A stretch of DNA of 64,000 bases from Erwinia sp. 198 (GTDB lineage Bacteria; Pseudomonadota; Gammaproteobacteria; Enterobacterales; Enterobacteriaceae): contig NZ_RHUM01000003.1 in assembly GCF_003937915.1 (NCBI RefSeq), forward strand, positions 295,703-359,702. The letters run 5' to 3'. The notes beneath the pieces were generated by a model. That model did no database searches, was not told where the DNA came from, and saw only the letters and a list, made by a program, of their open reading frames with translations. The position numbers and the translations under genes were made by a program. Below, piece by piece: positions 8,655 to 18,677 of the stretch (position 1 is its first letter; every line of letters begins with the position of its first letter).

Positions 8655-9344
8655 ACGGAACCTACAGTGGCGGCTGGTCGGGATGACAAATACGATCCCG
8701 CTACAGTACCGCCAGAGCCGTTAAAAAGCCAGTTACCCGTACGCTCAACGCGCTGTTTTCTGCGTAAAACCCCGCGCTTACTCAAGACTTTTCTGGATAA
8801 CCGTCAGCGGGACGGCGACAGCCCGCAAAAACGTCGTTTCTTCTCGCCGGCGCAGCCAGTTTTTCGGCTGATTCATTCATCCAACCCAGCGATAGTGCAA
8901 TAACCTTCTTTCTGGCAGGTCTGCTGGCTTTGCGCTTTTGATTTTTTTCTCGATAACATAAATAGCCTCCTGCACATATGCCTGATGATAAAGATAGCCG
9001 GTCGCCTCTGCGTGCCGGACAAGAACAACGCATCATAAGCATAAAAACTCAACGGCCAGGCGAAATTTTCAACACGGCCACGCACTCAGCCTCCAATAAA
9101 TAAAAAATGCATTGCCTGGAGCAGTGGGTTTATCTCAACGACATATTCCCGGCTTCTCCCTTCCCGTTTGATCGCGCTAATCAGGTAGCACTCTCCCCTG
9201 CTCGTCAGCGAAGAAAAACAGCGCTCGGTTTTAATTTGCCTGACAACCCTCCTTAGTTTGCCCTGCCTGTATAGCAGTCCCTTTCCCCGCAGTCCGTTTC
9301 AGCGTTAACTTTGCGTAGCGCCTTCCGCATTTTCTTCGGCGCAT
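8655..9344. other. rcsC-gyrA intergenic region
   Basis: About 690 bp with no conserved gene. It holds the rcsC promoter region at its left end and the gyrA 3' flank at its right end. The only coding signal is the small minus-strand frame at 8873-8959 with a strong ribosome site. Several overlapping frames of 60-90 codons on both strands lack ribosome sites or recognisable similarity and look like chance. E. coli carries the unrelated ato genes in this interval, so the region is a variable junction. Confidence 0.5.
8873..8959 (-). CDS. Possible 28-residue small protein with strong ribosome site
   Basis: ATG at 8959 is preceded by a perfect AGGAGG six bases upstream. The frame runs 28 codons, giving a basic, Gln/Ser-rich start (MLSRKKSKAQSQQ) and a tail with two cysteines, and ends in TGA. 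The same frame stays open upstream to a GTG at 9085, also near a GGAGG, giving 70 codons. No family was recognised. No clear promoter was found. The good ribosome site is the only positive evidence, so this may be chance or a remnant. Confidence 0.3.
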   Translation of the reverse strand: MLSRKKSKAQSQQTCQKEGYCTIAGLDE

Positions 9345-9372
9345 AAAAAAGGCCGGTTCACTGAACCGGCCT
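9345..9372 (-). terminator. gyrA intrinsic terminator
   Basis: Perfect stem AGGCCGGTTCA/TGAACCGGCCT followed on the minus strand by six T, starting about 23 bases after the gyrA stop codon. Confidence 0.9.
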
Positions 9373-9394
9373 CTGGCACCTTAAGCGGAAGAAA

Positions 9395-12031
9395 TTACTC
9401 TTCTTCGTCGCCTTCCGGCGCGTCGTCTTCCATCACTTCCGGCGCGATGTCCTCGTCGCCTTCGGCCACGCTGCCGTCGATAGCATCCAGCTCTTCTTCA
9501 GCAACCGGCTCGGCCACGCGCTGTAGGCCCACCACGTTTTCATCTTCCGCAGTACGGATCAGAATAACGCCCTGGGTGTTACGGCCAACCACGCTGACCT
9601 CAGACACGCGGGTACGCACCAGCGTACCGGCATCGGTGATCATCATGATCTGATCGCTGTCGACCACCTGCACCGCGCCGATAACCGGCCCGTTGCGCTC
9701 GGTGACCTTGATCGAGATAACGCCCTGGGTCGCACGAGACTTGGTCGGGTACTCGCTGTTGGCGGTACGCTTACCGTAGCCGTTCTGCGTCACCGTCAGG
9801 ATAGCGCCGTCATCACGCGGCACGATCAGCGAGACCACACGATCGCCTTCCGCCAGCTTGATGCCGCGTACGCCAGATGCGGTACGGCCCATCGCGCGCA
9901 CCGCGCTCTCGGCGAAGCGCACCACTTTACCCGCCGCAGAGAAGAGCATCGCTTCATCGTTGCCGTTGGTCAGCGACACGCCGATCAGCTCGTCGTCTTC
10001 ACGCAGGTTGACGGCGATAATGCCGGCGCTGCGCGGACGGCTGAACTCGGTCAGCGCGGTTTTCTTCACGGTGCCGCTGGCGGTCGCCATAAAGATGTTC
10101 CAGCCTTCCGCGTATTCACGCACCGGCAGAATTGCGGTGATGCGCTCGTTGGCTTCCAGCGGCAGCAGGTTGACGATAGGACGTCCGCGCGCGCCACGGC
10201 TCGCTTCCGGCAGCTGGTAGACTTTCATCCAGTAGAGACGACCACGGCTGGAGAAGCAGAGGATCGTATCATGGGTGTTGGCCACCAGCAGGCGGTCGAT
10301 AAAGTCTTCTTCCTTGATGCGTGCTGCCGACTTGCCTTTGCCGCCGCGACGCTGCGCTTCGTAATCCGTCAGCGGTTGATATTTCACGTAGCCCTGATGC
10401 GACAGGGTCACGACCACATCTTCCTGGTTAATCAGATCTTCAATATTAATATCGGCACTGTTGGCGGTGATTTCCGTGCGGCGTTTATCGCCAAACTGGT
10501 CACGCACCAGCTCCAGCTCTTCGCGGATCACTTCCATCAGGCGCTCGGCGCTTTCCAGAATGCGGATCAGCTCGGCAATTTGCTCCAACAGCTCTTTATA
10601 CTCGTCCAGCAGCTTTTCGTGCTCCAGGCCGGTCAGCTTCTGCAGACGCAAATCCAGGATCGCCTGGGCCTGCTGTTCGGTCAGGTAATACTGGCCGTCG
10701 CGAATGCCGTACTCTTCTTCCAGCCACTCCGGACGCGCCGCGTTGTCGCCCGCGCGTTCCAGCATGGCGGAAACGTTACCCAGTTCCCAGGCACGCGCCA
10801 CCAGACCCGCTTTCGCTTCCGCTGGCGTTGGCGCCCGGCGGATTAGCTCGATAATTGGATCAATGTTGGCCAGCGCGATCGCCAGCGCTTCAAGGATATG
10901 CGCGCGATCGCGAGCCTTGCGCAGTTCAAAGATAGTCCGGCGCGTCACCACTTCACGGCGGTGGCGAACAAAGGCTTCCAGAATATCCTTCAGCGGCATG
11001 ATCTTCGGCTGGCCCTGATGCAGCGCCACCATGTTGATGCCGAAAGAGGTTTGCAGCTGGGTCAGCGAGTAGAGGTTGTTCAGTACCACTTCGCCTACCG
11101 CATCGCGCTTCACTTCCACCACGATGCGCATCCCGTCTTTATCGGACTCATCACGCAGCGCGCTGATCCCTTCCAGACGTTTTTCTTTTACCAGCTCCGC
11201 CATCTTCTCGATCAGGCGCGCTTTGTTCACCTGATAGGGAATTTCGTGGATGATGATAGTTTCGCGGCCGGTTTTAGCGTCCACTTCCACTTCGCCACGC
11301 GCGCGGATATAGATTTTGCCGCGCCCGGTACGATAGGCCTCTTCGATGCCGCGACGGCCGTTGATGATGGCGGCGGTCGGGAAGTCCGGCCCCGGAATGT
11401 GTTCCATCAGCCCTTCAATGCTGATGTTCTCATCTTCGATATAGGCCAGACAGCCGTTGATCACTTCCGTCAGGTTGTGCGGCGGAATATTGGTCGCCAT
11501 ACCTACGGCAATGCCCGAAGAACCGTTAACCAGCAGGTTCGGGATCTTGGTCGGCATGACTTCCGGGATCTGCTCGGTGCCGTCATAGTTCGGCACGTAG
11601 TCGACGGTTTCTTTTTCCAGATCCGCCAGCAGCTCGTGAGCGATTTTAGACATGCGCACTTCGGTATAACGCATTGCCGCAGCGGAGTCGCCGTCAACGG
11701 AACCGAAGTTGCCCTGGCCGTCTACCAGCATGTAGCGCAGCGAGAAAGGCTGCGCCATACGCACGATAGTGTCATACACGGCGGTATCGCCATGCGGGTG
11801 ATATTTACCAATAACGTCGCCGACAACACGGGCTGACTTTTTATAAGGTTTGTTCCAGTCATTGCCCAGCACGTTCATGGCATAGAGCACGCGACGGTGT
11901 ACTGGCTTCAGGCCATCGCGGACGTCTGGCAATGCACGGCCAACGATGACCGACATGGCATAATCAAGGTAAGAGTTCTTTAGCTCTTCTTCGATATTGA
12001 CCGGTGTGATTTCTCTGGCCAGGTCACTCAT
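9395..12031 (-). CDS. gyrA: DNA gyrase subunit A
   Basis: 878 residues (E. coli 875). The A2B2 gyrase complex introduces negative supercoils; GyrA holds the breakage-reunion and DNA-wrapping domains. The N-terminal catalytic domain includes the active Tyr122 in RYTEVRMSK. The quinolone-determining region reads [10 protein letters not shown]: position 83 is Thr and 87 is Asp. The GyrA-box QRRGGKG and the beta-pinwheel C-terminal domain are intact, and the acidic tail ([19 protein letters not shown]) is typical. Thr83 occurs naturally in several enterobacteria and is not by itself evidence of acquired resistance. The promoter lies at 12077-12105; ubiG is divergent. Confidence 0.98.
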   Translation of the reverse strand: MSDLAREITPVNIEEELKNSYLDYAMSVIVGRALPDVRDGLKPVHRRVLYAMNVLGNDWNKPYKKSARVVGDVIGKYHPHGDTAVYDTIVRMAQPFSLRYMLVDGQGNFGSVDGDSAAAMRYTEVRMSKIAHELLADLEKETVDYVPNYDGTEQIPEVMPTKIPNLLVNGSSGIAVGMATNIPPHNLTEVINGCLAYIEDENISIEGLMEHIPGPDFPTAAIINGRRGIEEAYRTGRGKIYIRARGEVEVDAKTGRETIIIHEIPYQVNKARLIEKMAELVKEKRLEGISALRDESDKDGMRIVVEVKRDAVGEVVLNNLYSLTQLQTSFGINMVALHQGQPKIMPLKDILEAFVRHRREVVTRRTIFELRKARDRAHILEALAIALANIDPIIELIRRAPTPAEAKAGLVARAWELGNVSAMLERAGDNAARPEWLEEEYGIRDGQYYLTEQQAQAILDLRLQKLTGLEHEKLLDEYKELLEQIAELIRILESAERLMEVIREELELVRDQFGDKRRTEITANSADINIEDLINQEDVVVTLSHQGYVKYQPLTDYEAQRRGGKGKSAARIKEEDFIDRLLVANTHDTILCFSSRGRLYWMKVYQLPEASRGARGRPIVNLLPLEANERITAILPVREYAEGWNIFMATASGTVKKTALTEFSRPRSAGIIAVNLREDDELIGVSLTNGNDEAMLFSAAGKVVRFAESAVRAMGRTASGVRGIKLAEGDRVVSLIVPRDDGAILTVTQNGYGKRTANSEYPTKSRATQGVISIKVTERNGPVIGAVQVVDSDQIMMITDAGTLVRTRVSEVSVVGRNTQGVILIRTAEDENVVGLQRVAEPVAEEELDAIDGSVAEGDEDIAPEVMEDDAPEGDEEE

Positions 12032-12076
12032 GGAGGCGCTTTCCTTCTAAATTATACCCGGATTTAAAGGTGCGAA

Positions 12077-12105
12077 AGTATATCACCTTTAGGCTCTATG
12101 GTGAA
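12077..12105 (-). promoter_or_regulatory. Predicted gyrA promoter
   Basis: On the minus strand a -35-like TTCACC and a -10 TATACT are separated by 17 bp, about 45 bp before the gyrA start. The hexamers were matched by eye. A TATACT at 12176-12181 on the plus strand could be the ubiG -10 element, but its -35 is weak. Confidence 0.45.
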
Positions 12106-12210
12106 CGGAAAGCGTCGTTCCGCCCGCTTTAATCACGCGCTTTTATCCTGTCGGCCGTTCGCCTGCGGAAAGATGTATACTGAAGCCAAACTTCCAGGGA
12201 GTAAGAAACA

Positions 12211-12939
12211 ATGAAGGCAGAGCAAAACAGCGCCACGGCTAACGTGGATCATCAGGAAATTGCCAAGTTCGAGGCGGTCGCGTCGCGCTGGTGGGATCTG
12301 GAAGGCGAGTTTAAACCGCTGCACCGCATTAACCCGCTGCGCCTTGGTTATATCGCTCAGCACAGCGACGGCCTGTTCGGCAAAAAGGTGCTGGACGTTG
12401 GCTGCGGCGGCGGCATCCTGGCGGAAAGCATGGCGCGTGAAGGCGCCGAGGTGACCGGCCTGGATATGGGCGCCGAACCGCTGGAGATCGCCCGTTTACA
12501 CGCGCTGGAAAGCGGCGTAAAGGTTGATTACGTACAGCAAACCGTTGAGGAGCACGCGGAGCAGTTCGCCGGTCAGTACGACGTGGTGACCTGTATGGAG
12601 ATGCTTGAGCACGTGCCGGATCCGCGCTCGGTGGTGCACGCCTGCGCGAAGCTGGTTAAGCCCGGCGGCGAAGTGTTCTTTTCCACCCTTAATCGCAACA
12701 GCAAATCCTGGCTGATGGCGGTAATCGGTGCGGAGTATGTGCTGCGTATGGTGCCGCGCGGCACGCACGATATTAAGAAATTTATCCGTCCCGGTGAACT
12801 ACTGAACTGGGTCGATGAAACCTCGCTGCGCGAGCGCCATATGATCGGCCTGCATTACAATCCGCTGACCAACAAATTCAAGCTGGCGCCGGGCGTCGAC
12901 GTTAACTATATGGTGCATACGCACCGCCCTGCGGAATAA
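12211..12939 (+). CDS. ubiG: Ubiquinone O-methyltransferase UbiG
   Basis: 242 residues (E. coli 240). It carries out both O-methylation steps of ubiquinone synthesis using S-adenosylmethionine. The binding motif [16 protein letters not shown] lies at about residues 60-75, and [13 protein letters not shown] and [13 protein letters not shown] are family-conserved. The N-terminal phrase [19 protein letters not shown] is a UbiG hallmark. ATG at 12211 follows a GGGAG box. It is transcribed divergently from gyrA and ends at a strong hairpin. E. coli has the autotransporter yfaL downstream; here there is none. Confidence 0.97.
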   Translation: MKAEQNSATANVDHQEIAKFEAVASRWWDLEGEFKPLHRINPLRLGYIAQHSDGLFGKKVLDVGCGGGILAESMAREGAEVTGLDMGAEPLEIARLHALESGVKVDYVQQTVEEHAEQFAGQYDVVTCMEMLEHVPDPRSVVHACAKLVKPGGEVFFSTLNRNSKSWLMAVIGAEYVLRMVPRGTHDIKKFIRPGELLNWVDETSLRERHMIGLHYNPLTNKFKLAPGVDVNYMVHTHRPAE

Positions 12940-12943
12940 CGCC

Positions 12944-12982
12944 ATTTCCCTTAAGAGCGCTGTTTCTTAAGGGAAATTTTTT
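12944..12982 (+). terminator. ubiG intrinsic terminator
   Basis: Perfect 12-bp stem ATTTCCCTTAAG/CTTAAGGGAAAT with a 10-nt loop and a run of six T, four bases after the ubiG stop. Confidence 0.92.
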
Positions 12983-13466
12983 CCTGCCTCCGCTTTACCT
13001 GCGCTCCCCTGCCCGCACCGCACTTTTTGTGCTTCTGCCTTTGCAGGAACTTCTTATTCGCTTCGACATAAATTTTATTTCGTGCCTGCGTCGATTTTTT
13101 CGCCATTCTTCGGGATATTTTCAGCATCTGAAGTATACTTTTTGGCCAAAAAAAAAGGCGGCGAATCAAGGGTGCACAAAGATCCCGCATTCAGGAAAAA
13201 TAAGAAAAAATTTCTCGCCCTGTTGACATGGACCCAGGGCCTTGAGAAACGCGGACTTAGGAAAACAGCCAGCCCGCGATCCGTAAAATTGCCGCTGCGT
13301 CAAGGCTTGTTAAGATCGCAGAAATTACTAGAATAACCACCATATTGTTATCAATACTTCATCTACCCCCTATATATAGTGTTTATCCACAGAGTTACTC
13401 ACACCTGAGCAGTCTGTGTATAAACGGGGGATATTTTCGATCTCACGGACAGGATAAAAACGCCAC
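12983..13466 (+). promoter_or_regulatory. nrdA upstream control region with NrdR-like and DnaA boxes
   Basis: About 480 bp with no convincing gene. Near the right end a 16-bp NrdR-like box CCCCTATATATAGTGT lies at 13367-13382. It is followed directly by a consensus DnaA box TTATCCACA (13383-13391) and a degenerate one TTACTCACA (13395-13403). A possible -10 TATAAA is at 13419-13424, about 43 bp before the nrdA ATG. In E. coli, NrdR represses and DnaA regulates nrdAB at an equivalent position. A clear second NrdR box was not found. The far upstream part has A-runs and no recognised site. Confidence 0.7.
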
Positions 13467-15752
13467 ATGAATCAGAGCCTGCTTGTCACTAAACGCGATG
13501 GCCGCACCGAACGCATCAATCTGGATAAAATCCACCGCGTGCTTGACTGGGCTGCAGAAGGTCTGCAAAACGTTTCCGTCTCTCAGGTTGAACTGCGTTC
13601 CCATATCCAGTTTTACGAAGGCATCAAAACCTCCGACATCCACGAGACGATCATCAAGTCTGCTGCCGACCTGATCTCCCGCGATGCGCCGGACTATCAG
13701 TACATGGCCGCGCGCCTGGCTATCTTCCACCTGCGTAAAAAAGCCTATGGCCAGTTTGAGCCGCCGAAGCTTTACGATCAGGTGAAGCGCATGGTCGATC
13801 TGGGTAAATACGATCGTCACCTGCTGGAAGACTACAGCGTGGAAGAGTTCGAGCAGATGGACGGCTTTATCGACCACTGGCGCGATATGAACTTCTCCTA
13901 TGCCGCCGTTAAGCAGCTGGAAGGCAAATATCTGGTGCAGAACCGCGTGAGCGGCGATATCTACGAAAGCGCGCAGTTCCTCTATATTCTGGTGGCGGCC
14001 TGCCTGTTCTCCGGCTATCCGCGTGAGACGCGTCTGGATTACGTAAAGCGTTTCTACGACGCAATTTCTACCTTTAAAATTTCCCTGCCGACGCCGATTA
14101 TGTCCGGCGTGCGTACCCCAACCCGCCAGTTCAGCTCCTGCGTGCTGATCGAATGCGGCGACAGCCTGGATTCAATTAATGCGACCTCCAGCGCCATCGT
14201 GAAGTATGTTTCCCAGCGCGCCGGTATCGGCATCAACGCTGGCCGCATCCGTGCGCTGGGCAGCCCGATCCGTGGCGGCGAGGCCTTCCATACCGGCTGT
14301 ATTCCTTTCTACAAGCATTTCCAGACGGCGGTGAAATCCTGCTCTCAGGGCGGCGTGCGCGGCGGAGCTGCTACGCTGTTCTATCCAATGTGGCATCTGG
14401 AAGTAGAAAGCCTGCTGGTGCTGAAAAACAACCGTGGCGTGGAAGGCAACCGCGTGCGTCACATGGACTACGGCGTACAGATCAACAAACTGATGTACAC
14501 CCGTCTGCTGAAAGGCGAAGAAATCACCCTGTTCAGCCCGTCCGACGTGCCTGGCCTGTATGACGCTTTCTTTGCCGATCAGGAAGAGTTCGAGCGTCTG
14601 TATACCAAATACGAGAAAGACGACAGCATCCGCAAACAGCGCGTAAAAGCGGTAGACCTGTTTTCGCTGATGATGCAGGAACGCGCCTCAACCGGCCGTA
14701 TCTATATTCAGAACGTTGACCACTGCAACACCCACAGCCCGTTCGATCCGGCTATCGCGCCCGTGCGCCAGTCCAACCTCTGCCTGGAGATTGCGCTGCC
14801 GACCAAACCGCTGATGGACGTCAACGACGAGAATGGTGAAATTGCGCTTTGTACGCTGTCGGCGTTCAACCTTGGCGCAATTGAGAGCCTGGACGATCTG
14901 CAGGAGCTGGCCACGCTGGCAGTGCGTGCGCTGGATGCGCTGCTGGACTATCAGGATTACCCAATCCCGGCCGCCAAACGCGGCGCGATGGGCCGTCGTA
15001 CGCTGGGTATCGGCGTGATCAACTTCGCCTACTATCTGGCGAAGCACGGCGTGCGCTATTCTGACGGCAGCGCCAATAACCTGACGCACAAAACCTTTGA
15101 AGCCATTCAGTACTACCTGCTGAAGGCATCCAACGAGCTGGCGCAGGAGCAAGGCGCCTGCCCGTGGTTTAACGAAACCACCTATGCGCAGGGCATTCTG
15201 CCGATCGACACCTATAAGAAAGATCTGGATGCGATCAGCAACGAGCCGCTGCACCTGGATTGGGAAGCGCTGCGTGAGGCAATTAAAACGCACGGCCTGC
15301 GTAACTCCACGCTTTCGGCGCTGATGCCGTCAGAGACCTCTTCGCAGATTTCCAACGCCACCAACGGCATTGAGCCGCCGCGCGGCCATATCAGCATCAA
15401 GGCGTCCAAAGACGGCATCCTGCGTCAGGTGGTGCCGGAGTATGAGCGTCTGAAAGATCGGTATGAACTGCTGTGGGATATGCCGAACAACGACGGCTAT
15501 CTGCAGCTGGTCGGCCTGATGCAGAAGTTTATCGACCAGGCGATTTCATCGAACACCAACTACGATCCGACGCGCTTTGCCAACGGTCGCGTACCGATGA
15601 AACAGCTGCTGAAAGATCTGCTGACCGCCTATAAGTTCGGCGTGAAAACGCTTTATTACCAGAACACCCGCGACGGTGCGGAAGATGCTCAGGACGACCT
15701 GGCGCCATCCATTCAGGATGACGGCTGTGAAAGCGGCGCCTGCAAAATTTAA
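13467..15752 (+). CDS. nrdA: Class Ia ribonucleotide reductase large subunit
   Basis: 761 residues, identical in length to E. coli NrdA. It reduces ribonucleoside diphosphates to deoxy forms. An N-terminal ATP-cone allosteric domain (about 1-90, beginning LLVTKRDGRTERINLDK) precedes the barrel. Active-site cysteines are visible in FSSCVLIECGDSLDS (225-equivalent), NLCLEIALP (439) and IALCTLSAFNLG (462), and the C-terminal redox pair is in DGCESGACKI. nrdB follows after 76 bp and yfaE after that, forming the usual operon. The upstream control region contains DnaA and NrdR-type sites. Confidence 0.98.
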   Translation: MNQSLLVTKRDGRTERINLDKIHRVLDWAAEGLQNVSVSQVELRSHIQFYEGIKTSDIHETIIKSAADLISRDAPDYQYMAARLAIFHLRKKAYGQFEPPKLYDQVKRMVDLGKYDRHLLEDYSVEEFEQMDGFIDHWRDMNFSYAAVKQLEGKYLVQNRVSGDIYESAQFLYILVAACLFSGYPRETRLDYVKRFYDAISTFKISLPTPIMSGVRTPTRQFSSCVLIECGDSLDSINATSSAIVKYVSQRAGIGINAGRIRALGSPIRGGEAFHTGCIPFYKHFQTAVKSCSQGGVRGGAATLFYPMWHLEVESLLVLKNNRGVEGNRVRHMDYGVQINKLMYTRLLKGEEITLFSPSDVPGLYDAFFADQEEFERLYTKYEKDDSIRKQRVKAVDLFSLMMQERASTGRIYIQNVDHCNTHSPFDPAIAPVRQSNLCLEIALPTKPLMDVNDENGEIALCTLSAFNLGAIESLDDLQELATLAVRALDALLDYQDYPIPAAKRGAMGRRTLGIGVINFAYYLAKHGVRYSDGSANNLTHKTFEAIQYYLLKASNELAQEQGACPWFNETTYAQGILPIDTYKKDLDAISNEPLHLDWEALREAIKTHGLRNSTLSALMPSETSSQISNATNGIEPPRGHISIKASKDGILRQVVPEYERLKDRYELLWDMPNNDGYLQLVGLMQKFIDQAISSNTNYDPTRFANGRVPMKQLLKDLLTAYKFGVKTLYYQNTRDGAEDAQDDLAPSIQDDGCESGACKI

Positions 15753-15759
15753 CCAAAGC

Positions 15760-15776
15760 GGGGCGAGCTTCGCCCC
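15760..15776 (+). other. Stem-loop in the nrdA-nrdB spacer
   Basis: Seven-base stem GGGGCGA/TCGCCCC with a tiny loop, seven bases after the nrdA stop. There is no real T-run, so it more likely affects mRNA processing or stability than terminates. Confidence 0.5.
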
Positions 15777-15828
15777 CTGATTTTACGTCGGGCCGGGTTT
15801 TCCCAGCCCTTCCTCACTGGATAATGTC

Positions 15829-16959
15829 ATGGCTTACACCACGTTCTCGCAGAATAAAAACGACCAGCTGAACGAACCAATGTTTTTCGGCCAGCCGGTC
15901 AACGTCGCCCGCTACGACCAGCAGAAATACGGCATTTTTGAAAAGCTGATCGAAAAGCAGCTCTCCTTTTTTTGGCGCCCGGAAGAGGTGGACGTATCGC
16001 GCGATCGCATCGACTATCAGGGCCTGCCGGACCACGAAAAGCACATCTTTATCAGCAACCTGAAATACCAGACGCTGCTGGATTCCATTCAGGGACGTAG
16101 CCCGAACGTGGCGCTGCTGCCGCTGATTTCCATCCCCGAGCTGGAAACCTGGGTTGAGACCTGGGCGTTTTCAGAAACCATCCATTCGCGCTCTTATACG
16201 CATATCATCCGCAACATCGTTAACGATCCGGCGGTGGTGTTTGACGATATCGTCACCAACGAGCAGATCCTGTCGCGCGCCAAAGATATTTCCGGCTACT
16301 ACGACGATCTGATCGAGATGACCAACTACTGGCATCTGCTGGGCGAAGGCACGCATCAGGTTAATGGCAAAACCGTGACCGTTAACCTGAGAGAGCTGAA
16401 AAAACAGCTTTATGTCTGCCTGATGAGCGTGAACGCGCTGGAAGCGATCCGCTTCTACGTCAGCTTTGCCTGCTCGTTTGCTTTTGCCGAGCGTGAACTG
16501 ATGGAAGGCAACGCGAAAATCATCAAGCTGATTGCCCGTGATGAAGCGCTGCACCTGACCGGCACTCAGCATATGCTGAACCTGCTGAGAAGCGGCGAAG
16601 ACGATGCGGAGATGGCGGAAATCGCTAAAGAGTGCCAGCAGGAGTGCTACGACCTGTTCGTGCTGGCCGCGCAGCAGGAGAAAGAGTGGGCGGAATATTT
16701 GTTCCGCGACGGCTCGATGATTGGCCTGAATAAAGATATTCTTTGCCAGTACATCGAATATATCACCAATATCCGCATGAACGCTGTGGGGCTGGAGCTG
16801 CCGTTCAAAACCCGCTCTAACCCGATCCCATGGATCAACTCGTGGCTGGTTTCGGACAACGTGCAGGTTGCGCCGCAGGAAGTGGAGGTCAGCTCCTATC
16901 TGGTTGGCCAGATCGATTCCGAAGTAGGCGAAAACGACTTCGACGACTTCCAGCTGTAA
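15829..16959 (+). CDS. nrdB: Class Ia ribonucleotide reductase small subunit
   Basis: 376 residues, matching E. coli NrdB. It carries the diferric-tyrosyl radical used by NrdA. Iron ligands and the radical region are visible in [21 protein letters not shown] (Glu and His ligands followed by the Tyr122-equivalent) and in [15 protein letters not shown]. The C-terminus [10 protein letters not shown] is the peptide that docks onto NrdA. The stop is one base from the yfaE ATG, so the ferredoxin is translationally linked. Confidence 0.98.
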   Translation: MAYTTFSQNKNDQLNEPMFFGQPVNVARYDQQKYGIFEKLIEKQLSFFWRPEEVDVSRDRIDYQGLPDHEKHIFISNLKYQTLLDSIQGRSPNVALLPLISIPELETWVETWAFSETIHSRSYTHIIRNIVNDPAVVFDDIVTNEQILSRAKDISGYYDDLIEMTNYWHLLGEGTHQVNGKTVTVNLRELKKQLYVCLMSVNALEAIRFYVSFACSFAFAERELMEGNAKIIKLIARDEALHLTGTQHMLNLLRSGEDDAEMAEIAKECQQECYDLFVLAAQQEKEWAEYLFRDGSMIGLNKDILCQYIEYITNIRMNAVGLELPFKTRSNPIPWINSWLVSDNVQVAPQEVEVSSYLVGQIDSEVGENDFDDFQL

Positions 16960-16960
16960 T

Positions 16961-17227
16961 ATGCGGATGTACGTTACCCTCAGCGCCTGCGGCACGCGCC
17001 TCGAATGCGCAGAGGATCACCCTAACCTGCTGACGACGCTGGAAGCCCACAACTATCAGGTGGAGTTTCAGTGCCGCGAAGGCTACTGCGGCTCCTGCCG
17101 CATGCGCCTGGTAAAAGGTGAAGTCAGCTATGCGGAGAAACCGCTGGCCTTTATTCAGCCGGGGGAGATCCTGCCGTGCTGCTGCAAGGCTAAAGGTGAT
17201 ATTGAGATCGAGATCCTGCACCTTTAG
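16961..17227 (+). CDS. yfaE: 2Fe-2S ferredoxin YfaE, NrdB cofactor maintenance
   Basis: 88 residues (E. coli 84). A plant-type [2Fe-2S] ferredoxin that in E. coli delivers electrons to regenerate the NrdB diferric-tyrosyl cofactor. The cluster motif is CREGYCGSC with the fourth cysteine in ILPCCC. ATG at 16961 is one base past the nrdB stop; an in-frame ATG at 16967 is an alternative. A terminator follows immediately. Confidence 0.95.
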   Translation: MRMYVTLSACGTRLECAEDHPNLLTTLEAHNYQVEFQCREGYCGSCRMRLVKGEVSYAEKPLAFIQPGEILPCCCKAKGDIEIEILHL

Positions 17228-17237
17228 CTGTACGCTG

Positions 17238-17268
17238 AAAAACCGCGCCCTCCGGCGCGGTTTTTTTT
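17238..17268. terminator. Bidirectional terminator of yfaE and the CinA-like gene
   Basis: Stem AAAAACCGCGCC/GGCGCGGTTTTT with a 4-nt loop and T-runs on both strands. The stop codon of the convergent CinA-like gene (17267-17269) overlaps its edge. Confidence 0.9.
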
Positions 17269-18463
17269 AGTCCCGCTGCGTCTCCACCACGTCAATCCAG
17301 CCGTGGCCGCCCGTCACCTCCAGACCGTCCAGCCAGCGTCGCAGCATATTCAGCGCCATCATGGCCGCAACGTCCTGACGCGCTTTCAGCCCGTGCCGGT
17401 TGTTGCTGAACTTTACCCGCTGGCTCCAGCAGCCCTGCGGCGTAAAGAGGGCAAAGCCGAGGTGATTTTCTTTTTCTGCGCCAACCACCAGCGCCAGATC
17501 GGCTTTACCCGCTTCTGCCAACCGTTGCGCGCGCTGCATCAGTTCAGCCAGGCTTTCATCCTGCGACGGCAGCACGTTGCCCGCCGCCAGCGGCGCCTGT
17601 ACCGAAGCGAGCTGATACTGCACCAGTCCGGCGGTAAACTGTTCGCCGATCGCCAGACGATAGTTTTGCTCCTGCAGGCGACGCGACAGCTGCGCGGGCA
17701 GCCCTTCCGTACCTTCAAAAATTGTACTTTCGCCAGCGATTTCACGTACCTGCTGCCAGAACTGCTCCATCTCAGGCCGCTTAGAGGCCGGGCCGTTCAG
17801 CTTCAGCTCAATAATCGGCATTGAGGCGCGGTAGCCCATTACCACGCCTTCCGGCAACGGCAGCGGCTCAATTTCTGACGCCAGATCGCTTTCTCCGCGC
17901 CCGAAGGTAGTCAAGCGCAGGCACACCGGCGGATCTGACACCGGGAAGCGAGCTTTAAGACGAGGCAGGATTTGCTCCTCGACCATCCTTTTATATTCTG
18001 ACGGCACGCCGGGAGTGAAGAAAATCCAGCAGCGGTTGAGCTGAAGCGCAAAACCACAGGCGGTGCCGATCGGATTGTCGATCATCTCGGCACCCGCCGG
18101 GATTTCCGCCTGCTTGCGGTTACTGTCGGCCATTTTGCGGCCTCGTCCGGCAAAAAACGCCTCCATCTTCGCCAGCCATTCCTCCTGCATCACCAGCCCT
18201 ACACCTGCCGCTTTCGCCGCCGCGACCGCGCTTAAATCATCGCTGGTCGGCCCCAGGCCGCCGTTGACAATCAGCACATCCGCCACCCTGCTGCGCTCGG
18301 TAAGCACGCTGACCAGCTCTTCCATACTGTCGCCAACGGTCTGGCGGCTCGTCATGGGTAATCCCTGTTGAAACAGCAGCTCGGCCAGCCAGGCCGCATT
18401 GGTATCCACGATTTGCCCGTGCAGCACTTCATCGCCGGTAGACAGCATTTCCACTCTGATCAT
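17267..18463 (-). CDS. yfaY: CinA-like protein YfaY
   Basis: 398 residues (E. coli YfaY about 400). The N-terminal molybdopterin-binding-like domain of the CinA family spans about 1-170 (STGDEVLHGQIVDTNAAWLAE, NGGLGPTSDD). The C-terminal half corresponds to the nicotinamide-mononucleotide deamidase domain but looks degenerate: where active enzymes have AESCTGG, this one reads GEQFTAG, replacing the conserved serine. The N-terminal domain may retain ADP-ribose pyrophosphatase-type activity as in other CinA proteins; this is inference. The gene lies alone between yfaE (convergent) and the divergent catalase gene. Confidence 0.9.
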   Translation of the reverse strand: MIRVEMLSTGDEVLHGQIVDTNAAWLAELLFQQGLPMTSRQTVGDSMEELVSVLTERSRVADVLIVNGGLGPTSDDLSAVAAAKAAGVGLVMQEEWLAKMEAFFAGRGRKMADSNRKQAEIPAGAEMIDNPIGTACGFALQLNRCWIFFTPGVPSEYKRMVEEQILPRLKARFPVSDPPVCLRLTTFGRGESDLASEIEPLPLPEGVVMGYRASMPIIELKLNGPASKRPEMEQFWQQVREIAGESTIFEGTEGLPAQLSRRLQEQNYRLAIGEQFTAGLVQYQLASVQAPLAAGNVLPSQDESLAELMQRAQRLAEAGKADLALVVGAEKENHLGFALFTPQGCWSQRVKFSNNRHGLKARQDVAAMMALNMLRRWLDGLEVTGGHGWIDVVETQRD

Positions 18464-18677
18464 GTTCTTCTCCGCATTGTTCAGACCTGTTTAACAGTAT
18501 GAAGCCTCACGGAAAATTACAACGTCATTTCACCATCAATACGGCAAATGGCAGCAATAGCTAACGCCAGATTGTCGCCGTTCGTCCCGGACAGGCAGAA
18601 TAGCCAACACAATAGTCAGTGCCGATTAAAAAAGAACTTTTGAAAGGTATATATTCAGTTAACGAGGATATGCGCTC
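18464..18677. other. Divergent yfaY-katA intergenic region
   Basis: Holds the promoters of both flanking genes. A GAGG box precedes the catalase ATG. No OxyR-type site could be identified with confidence. Confidence 0.4.

Noticed and set aside
12951..13190. 79-codon lysine-rich frame before nrdA
   Set aside because: Made from an A/T-rich promoter region and the ubiG terminator; no ribosome site or similarity.
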